64,000 bases of DNA from Nipponacmea schrenckii (lineage: Eukaryota; Mollusca; Gastropoda; Lottiidae). The stretch is taken from positions 18,073,398-18,137,397 of the forward strand of contig JAUJPP010000003.1 of NCBI GenBank assembly GCA_030562195.1, read 5' to 3'. How positions within the stretch are numbered: the stretch's first letter is position 1; each line of letters begins with the position of its first letter. Shown piece by piece: positions 59,301-64,000 of this stretch. The notes under the pieces were generated by a model that was not told the DNA's origin, searched no databases, and saw only the letters and a program-made list of their open reading frames with translations. Both the position numbers and the translations under genes were made by a program.

Positions 59301-62300
59301 TCATGAAAACTTATGCACATGAATTTAATGCAGCTAACACCTACTCTATGACTTCTTCCATTCTTTTTTTAGAACATTTTGACCACCAGTAATAATTGAG
59401 TTTGGATTCCACCAATCTTGCCATTATAGCTGTTCTGTATTTTGCACCTGTGCATGTGTTGCCCCGCCCATCGTGGAATAAACCCATCCTAGAAAACAAA
59501 CAAACTCAGTGTATTACGATTTGCTGATCAAGTAAATAAATAAGAGGTCTTACTTTTACTGTTAAATTTGTAACAAGACTAAATACTAAATGATCTGACA
59601 TGTTTAATTTCAACGATACGAATTTCAATAAAATGCAGCAATTAATTCTCTTTTATTTCTAAGAACGAAAAATTAAGAAAGATATGAGTCTTAAGCACCT
59701 ACACATGCGCCATCTCGTGAGCTATGATAAAACCGGAAGTAAAACCTTCATCTTTAATTGCAGCACAACTTCTACCTGGATTACACATACCGGTTATTGG
59801 AGCATAACCTGAAATATAGATTAAGTTAAATTTTTTACTTGAAAGTTGTTCTCAATTCATTAGCAGGCTCTTTGTTAGACCGAGGTGGAGGTAGTTGTAA
59901 TGTAAATCGAAATGTGGCATTGTTATTTGTAGTTTTTTTGTGTTTTCTTTTTTGTTTTTTGCACAGAATCGTGACAACTGTGACAGAGAAAAGGGCCAAT
60001 TTATTGTGTAATGAAATACTGGTAGGCTGAATAAACTGATTTAATAACTTACCTGCAGGGCCAAGATTTTCTCTTGTAAGAAGGATAGCTACATCATGTC
60101 CTTGAGCACTATTAGGATCAGCATACCTCATTGCCCACATACAGAATTTCTGAACAGTGCCAAACGGATCATTTTTAGACACAACTTGTTTTTCCTGTAC
60201 AAAGTACAAACATGATAGCTTTATTGACAAAAGCTGATATATACTCGTCGTCAAGATTTCTGTTTTACAAAAATATGTTTCATGATAAGTCCGTAAAACC
60301 CAATTACTATAGATGATCTATTCCGATAACATTAAGGTTAATTATTGTATTGAGTATTGAGAGATTACAACATGAAAATACATTTGGTTCGTTCACGTTG
60401 TACAGTATGGTGGTTTCTTTAGACGATAGATATTACTCTAACATCTTCAAACAATGGTTATTCATCACGATAGAGTTTATGGTATAGAACATCTCTTCAG
60501 GGATGCAAATGCAACGCAATTTAAATTCATTACGCCTCTGACTTCCAGTAAAAAACCAGACAATATTGAGAGGATGGGATAATACAACCAAAAACTGACC
60601 TGTGTTTTATCAAGTAACATCAGTCGTACTACAACAACTTTAATATCAATACCTAAAGAATCGTGTTGGTACACTGAATTGACCTGTAAATGTAACGAAT
60701 ATTTGATGTAAAGGAACCTGCATTGAAGACAAAGCACAACTATTTGAAAACTGAACAAAAACAGTTTTTCTGTTGTCAGAATACAGGATCAACATTGTTT
60801 GTTTTACTAATCAGATTTCAGAGAATACTATGTTGACGCAATCCATTTCAATCCCGAAAGCTCCATCCTCAACACATTCACAACCGACATGTATTGTTAA
60901 AATCTATTTCATAATGCAACTTACAATATTCATCAGGGTCATAATATACAGCTGGACTTTTGACTTCCCAACAACAGAAGTAACAGTAGTATCAACAGCT
61001 ATAAATGCTTCCACATATTTTGTTTTTCTCGTAGATCGTTTCGCTCTGAATTTCTGGTGTCTGGATTTTTCAGATGTTATTGCTTATGAAAAGACAAGAA
61101 GCAGTTCATGTTATATTTAAGCATTGAGAAAATGTCTATCTTTCACGTGCAGAAAATCGGGAGAAAGTTATACTAAAGTAAGATCGACTAACGGTCAAAG
61201 GTTAAAGACTGCTTTACCTTTAAGTGAAGAGTCTGGCATGGTATCGTCATCAAGATTGGTTGCTTGTCTGGAACAAGTATATATCACATGAGCCTGTAAT
61301 CCTGTTTTTTCATTGGTTACGCCTGCTGGTTCTATAAACAGCATTTCATCCGGGGTCTGTATGTAACCTGCCTGAAAGAAAGGAAAACTTAACAAACAGA
61401 AAAAATGGGGCTTCAGAGAATTGAAAACTAAAAAGGCTACGTTTTCCTTTTAGAACAATGAAGGTATGCTCTACCAGCTTTTAAGAAAAACATATCTCTT
61501 AATTTATGATTTGATTATAAGAGGAGATTATCCTTTAAACTACAAATATTAAGAAGACTAAATCCATTTGAAAGTACTTTGTATTTAGAAGTTGTTATCC
61601 TTTATAAAGTATACACGACTATCTAGTGTTTGTATCGCTTTGAATGCAATAAATTACTTAATCAGTGAATTGCTTAATGGACGAACACAACAAGAATGGT
61701 AACCTTTTTATCTTACAATAATATCTAGATTATGTATCTTAGTATTACGGGGCTTATTCTTGAAAATTAGGGTTCCAGTCATCTGAATATTTAACTACTA
61801 AAATAGATATTTAATTAAGTTTTGTTATCAAATTAGATAACTGTATATCTGAAAATCTGGATTTTATTTAAGTAAAGTTACGGAGAATAAGGCGTCTACA
61901 CACATAATCCAAAAATTACGTTACAATATCATATTATTTTCCCTGAAAAACTGTTTTGTTATTGCTACCTTTTTGCTCGGCCTAATCACCCAAGCAATGA
62001 GTTCAAGATGAAAGAAGGAGAACTAATCATATTAATTAAATGTTTAATTAATAGGGTAGAGAGATAAGAGGGTAACTAAAAACACATGGTTTAATGTTCT
62101 TTTAATTATAAAAAGGTAGGATTGCCAGATTATCAATTGAAACATAAATGTTTCCAGTCCTCAGAGTCGGTTGGATTCCTTATTTTAATTTATGAAATCC
62201 AATCGTAGTGTCCTGATTGCAAACATTATGACTGTATAAGTTTTCGACGTAAGATATTGCCGTTTGAGATTTATTGGTGGGCTATATACACTGAAAGATA

Positions 62301-63878
62301 CTTGTATTTTCGATTAACAGTCTCCCAAATGCTGTGTAGAAAGTAAGTAAGTCAAAACGTTTTTTTCTGCCTAAAAAACTTGACAAACCAACGAAGTGAA
62401 GCGACTTTTTCCATGAACCAAAACGACACTAGGTATGTCAACTGAGTTAATTGCCCAACCATCTGTAAGCTGACATATATTTTGCGATATTTTTCTGTTT
62501 TATGTATTTTTTATAATCTGTTTTCATTCCTAAATGTGTTAATGAGCAAACCAAATATTTCCACTTATATATCATTAAGAAACTTCTACATATTGTAAAA
62601 GGGTCAGATGATATCATATTCGCCATATCCGCTATATTTTACCATCTTGTATTACAGTGTGATTACTTTCAGCTCTCATCAAAGATCACATTTCTTAGAG
62701 TTATATTTAACTTAGCTCGCATTGTAAATGTTGGGATATCCTTAAATCATATTTTAAGATATAATATTTTAATGATTTGGAACGCTGATATTAAATATAT
62801 ATTCAGGAAGGTCTCATAAAAGTATCTTGTGACTTGGGAGCCGCTGTGGCTCAGTGAGTTAAATGCTTACTTGCTAACAGTTCGAGGGTGATTCCCGGCA
62901 TTAATTTTTTGAATAGTTGTTTAAAAACTACCTGTATGTGTTCTGACGTTGGGCTTTACTAAAACTAAAATTTATAAATAGATTACGACTATTCATGTTG
63001 GTCGTCGAGATCAAGAAAAAACCGTTATTTCACCCTTCTCTTTCATTTAGAGAATACGGACGTTACAGTTACTATTTGACGATAGAATTTTATATAACAT
63101 TATTTTATATGGATCTTGGAAAACCTCATGTCATCCTACGATATGGTTTGACAACCCAGCTTCTTCATAGCTAATGGTGTTTAAGTGAAAAAGACTATTC
63201 TTTACAGTCTCTTTCTATGAACAAGCCATTGTACTGTTGATTATGTTTTCTGTCACAGTGACATAATAAATTATATCCAGAATATTTTAGTTTAAATCTC
63301 AATGATGTCTAGACCACATACGTTACCCTATACATAGCAAAACGATATTTTAGAAATGTTATTCTTGACAAAATTACATATGCATTAGAAAATATCTCGG
63401 TCTTTTCAGAGATATTAGTCGATACAATTGGCCTTACTGTGCAGGATAGAAAAGAAATCATGGTTTAACACGCAGTTCAAGGGACAGGCTATGAAACTAT
63501 CCAAATTGAATATACATGTAATGATATAACAATTATTACTTACCAATCCACCACATATTCCAAGCGCTGAATGAGATGGAAATTTATTTTTCACATATCC
63601 CTGATAAAAACATTTATCTTCTAAATGTTGAGAAAATGTTACATTATTTTCATCCCATTCCTGAGAAGCTGTACTGCCAACTAAATGAGCCTGTAGCAAA
63701 GCTACATTTATGATTTTTCTCCTCCATTTTAAACTAATGTGTAGATGTTGTGGTATTTTTGATGATGTGTCTTCATCTGGCAAACGTGATTTTGGTATAA
63801 TGGCACCTCTTGTGTCCGTGAGATAAGGAAAGGTGACCTCCCATCTCGTGAGGTTACAGTCTAACCGGAACAACGAAC
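48309..63878 (-). CDS. Gene E: ADAMTS metalloprotease of the ADAMTS2/3/14 type, 10 TSRs and PLAC (5' partial)
   Basis: Secreted zinc metalloprotease acting in the extracellular matrix; ADAMTS2/3/14 trim procollagen N-propeptides, so a collagen-processing role is inferred. The 26 exons, from the 5' side, are 63878-63544, 61371-61218, 61082-60925, 60683-60600, 60194-60053, 59808-59703, 59488-59345, 59191-59056, 58611-58501, 58285-58143, 57823-57760, 55226-55121, 55032-54899, 54777-54570, 52923-52760, 52485-52347, 52195-52063, 51855-51636, 51275-51117, 50973-50806, 50537-50373, 50220-50053, 49768-49601, 49380-49213, 48909-48774 and 48544-48309. All phases agree, giving 1348 residues with the signal peptide and start outside the window. 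Order: propeptide, RAKR furin site, catalytic domain, disintegrin-like, TSR1, Cys-rich, spacer, nine TSRs, PLAC, Arg-rich tail. The GYAPITGMCNPGRSC stretch before the zinc site is the ADAMTS2/3/14 hallmark. Vertebrate members have only four TSRs. Confidence 0.9.
48774..52485 (-). CDS. ADAMTS TSR2-TSR10 exons
   Basis: Nine thrombospondin type 1 repeats follow the spacer. TSR2 starts WSECSVTCGTG in exon 52485-52347; TSR3 is in 51855-51636. The next seven come from exons starting exactly at the first Cys of each repeat (51275, 50973, 50537, 50220, 49768, 49380 and 48909). Six of these are 159-168 bases and phase 0 at both ends, so they can be duplicated or skipped without breaking frame. Each keeps six cysteines and a C-S-x-x-C fucosylation-type site. 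One repeat (49380) has CEEG for CGEG. Confidence 0.9.
52347..55226 (-). CDS. ADAMTS Cys-rich and spacer exons
   Basis: 55226-55121 (ALQCSVWNDMNI), 55032-54899 (EYCKSTC to ICVHGKCM), 54777-54570 with the classic RCGVCGGDGSQC, 52923-52760 (LKDPEYQIFYLNGEKK to GPVKRNLEV) and 52485-52347. For exon 54777 the donor GTAATA at 54569 was preferred over an earlier GTCACC because it keeps phase and completes the spacer motif HFLALKD. The 1.6-kb intron between 54569 and 52924 holds a pearl-like element. Confidence 0.88.
53257..54430 (+). mobile_element. Pearl/HINE-like element, copy 5
   Basis: It starts with the hairpin TATACGCCCACAC / TGTGGGCTTATA and GTAGTCGCC, then a long CTGT tract, CCACAATTGTTGTGAAC and about five to six core units (TTGCCCTTGTTCTT, GATGGATTTTGA). 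It ends GGTGGGCGTATTACG near 54420. A second, shorter GTCTGTCC tract lies near 53655, as if the front part was repeated. It lies in a spacer-region intron of the ADAMTS gene. Confidence 0.78.
53298..53385 (+). repeat. CTGT microsatellite
   Basis: About 21 uninterrupted CTGT units, giving an artificial DRQT-repeat frame on the minus strand. It is part of the pearl-like element and is expected to vary in length between individuals. Confidence 0.95.
56370..56430 (-). mobile_element. Pearl/HINE-like element end fragment, copy 6
   Basis: On the minus strand it reads TATACGCCCACATG, then TTGTCGTCGCC and CTGTCCGTCCG, the hairpin-side end and microsatellite start of the family. No core units or other end were found to the left (55.5-56.3 kb), so it is a fragment in an ADAMTS intron. 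Confidence 0.6.
56533..57152. mobile_element. 620-bp MITE-like element with AAGGCCAAGTCCCACTGC ends
   Basis: The left end reads AAGGTCCAGTCCCATTGC; the complement of the right end reads AAAGGCCAAGTCCCACTGC. Similarity between the arms continues with indels for about 75 bases. The interior is crowded with short words of the type TGTGCGTGAT, TCACGCAC and GTAAGTGAT on both strands. No protein frame is credible. It lies in an ADAMTS intron. Target duplication was not resolved. Confidence 0.7.
57760..59191 (-). CDS. ADAMTS disintegrin-like domain and TSR1 exons
   Basis: 59191-59056 (YLYCLNDDPYILPN to EEFSVCHA) and 58611-58501 (FYPDPCAMLWCSKR to GTPCGVDK) form the disintegrin-like domain. 58285-58143 and 57823-57760 encode SCVNSRCIYIGN, then TSR1: WADWSPWTKCTSDCGTG with a WxxW-type mannosylation site, ending YGGKECDGEKS. 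The donor at 58501 is the weaker GTTGGT, chosen because it alone keeps frame and the Cys pattern. Confidence 0.88.
59345..60925 (-). CDS. ADAMTS catalytic domain exons
   Basis: Exons 60683-60600, 60194-60053, 59808-59703 and 59488-59345. Signature blocks are FCMWAMRYADP, DVAILLTRENLGPAG and GYAPITGMCNPGRSC, then the zinc site AHEMAHVMGLFHD, split by an intron between 59703 and 59488. All three zinc histidines, the catalytic Glu and the trailing Asp are present. The usual Gly of HExGH is Ala. The Met-turn follows as TAIMARL. The donor that joins HV to MG is GTAGGT after CATGT. Confidence 0.9.
60925..63878 (-). CDS. ADAMTS exons 1-3 in window: propeptide and furin site
   Basis: The first visible exon (63878-63544) starts in phase 1 at SLFRLDCNLTRWEV and carries the propeptide block CFYQGYVKN, then SALGICGG. 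The next (61371-61218) has LAGYIQTPDEMLFIEP. The third (61082-60925) contains RHQKFRAKR, a furin-type cleavage site (R-x-K-R), directly followed by TRKTKYVEAFIAVD, the start of the catalytic domain. The signal peptide exon lies beyond 64000. Introns here (60.9-63.5 kb) contain one SINE and no other gene that I can see. Confidence 0.88.
62837..62990 (+). mobile_element. tRNA-derived SINE-like sequence
   Basis: The tRNA-like head GAGCCGCTGTGGCTCAGTG gives a clean A box (TGGCTCAGTGAG). The B box region GTTCGAGGGTGATTCCCGGC is recognisable but has extra bases. A body of unclear length follows. It lies in an ADAMTS propeptide intron. Confidence 0.5.
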
Positions 63879-64000
63879 CTAGAAATACAACAAATTGGAT
63901 CATTACTGTAATTTGATAATTAAAAAAAAAATTCAATACAGCATGAATCTGACATTTAAAATAGAATAAATACAACATGCCAACGAATCTGTCTAAAATA

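Noticed and set aside
1..64000. CRISPR arrays, rRNA genes, intact tRNA genes, prokaryotic operons
   Set aside because: Tandem repeats here lack uniform spacers, tRNA-like stretches are degenerate SINE heads, and the gene structure is clearly eukaryotic.

Overview
This is an animal (eukaryotic) window. It is AT-rich, with short exons, GT-AG introns and many degraded transposable elements. Several features point to a lophotrochozoan, most likely a mollusc: DIRS-type retroelement fragments, non-autonomous elements built from a hairpin, a GTCC/ACGG microsatellite and ~160-bp tandem repeats (similar to the bivalve 'pearl' family as I remember it), tRNA-type SINEs and a CR1/L2-like LINE. I cannot name the species.

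Five protein-coding loci can be supported. Three lie on the + strand and are diverged paralogues of a four-transmembrane claudin/PMP22-like family. Gene A is at 496-7875 (5' end outside the window), gene B at 19729-23441 and gene C at 38001-45998. Every intron in all three is phase 1, and the exon carrying TM2-TM3 is exactly 138 bases in each. Between B and C is gene D (30658-34575), a single-exon gene for a ~1305-residue, mostly disordered protein that I do not recognise; it carries a fresh in-frame 159-bp tandem duplication. Gene E (48309-63878, - strand, 5' end outside the window) is a 26-exon ADAMTS metalloprotease of the ADAMTS2/3/14 (procollagen N-proteinase) type. It has a propeptide, furin site, catalytic domain, disintegrin-like domain, TSR1, Cys-rich and spacer regions, nine further TSRs, a PLAC domain and an arginine-rich tail. 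Its reconstructed frame stays open over 4047 bases. Genes C and E converge tail to tail. A short secreted-peptide candidate (6024-6218, -) lies antisense in the last intron of gene A.

Layout: 0.5-7.9 kb is gene A, with a DIRS gag pseudogene and a 435-bp foldback element in its introns. 7.9-19.7 kb is gene-poor, with dispersed repeats. 19.7-23.4 kb is gene B, with a SINE and one copy of a local duplication in intron 2. 23.7-29.6 kb is a mobile-element zone: a pogo-like MITE, a solo LTR with a 5-bp target duplication, a dispersed repeat and a decayed Tc1 element. 30.6-34.6 kb is gene D. 38-46 kb is gene C, whose introns hold two facing pearl-like elements, a 5'-truncated LINE and a DIRS reverse-transcriptase fragment. 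46.4-47.6 kb is another pearl-like element. 48.3-63.9 kb is the ADAMTS gene, with further elements in its introns.

Exons were inferred by eye from splice consensus, frame continuity and family knowledge. No alignment or expression data were available.
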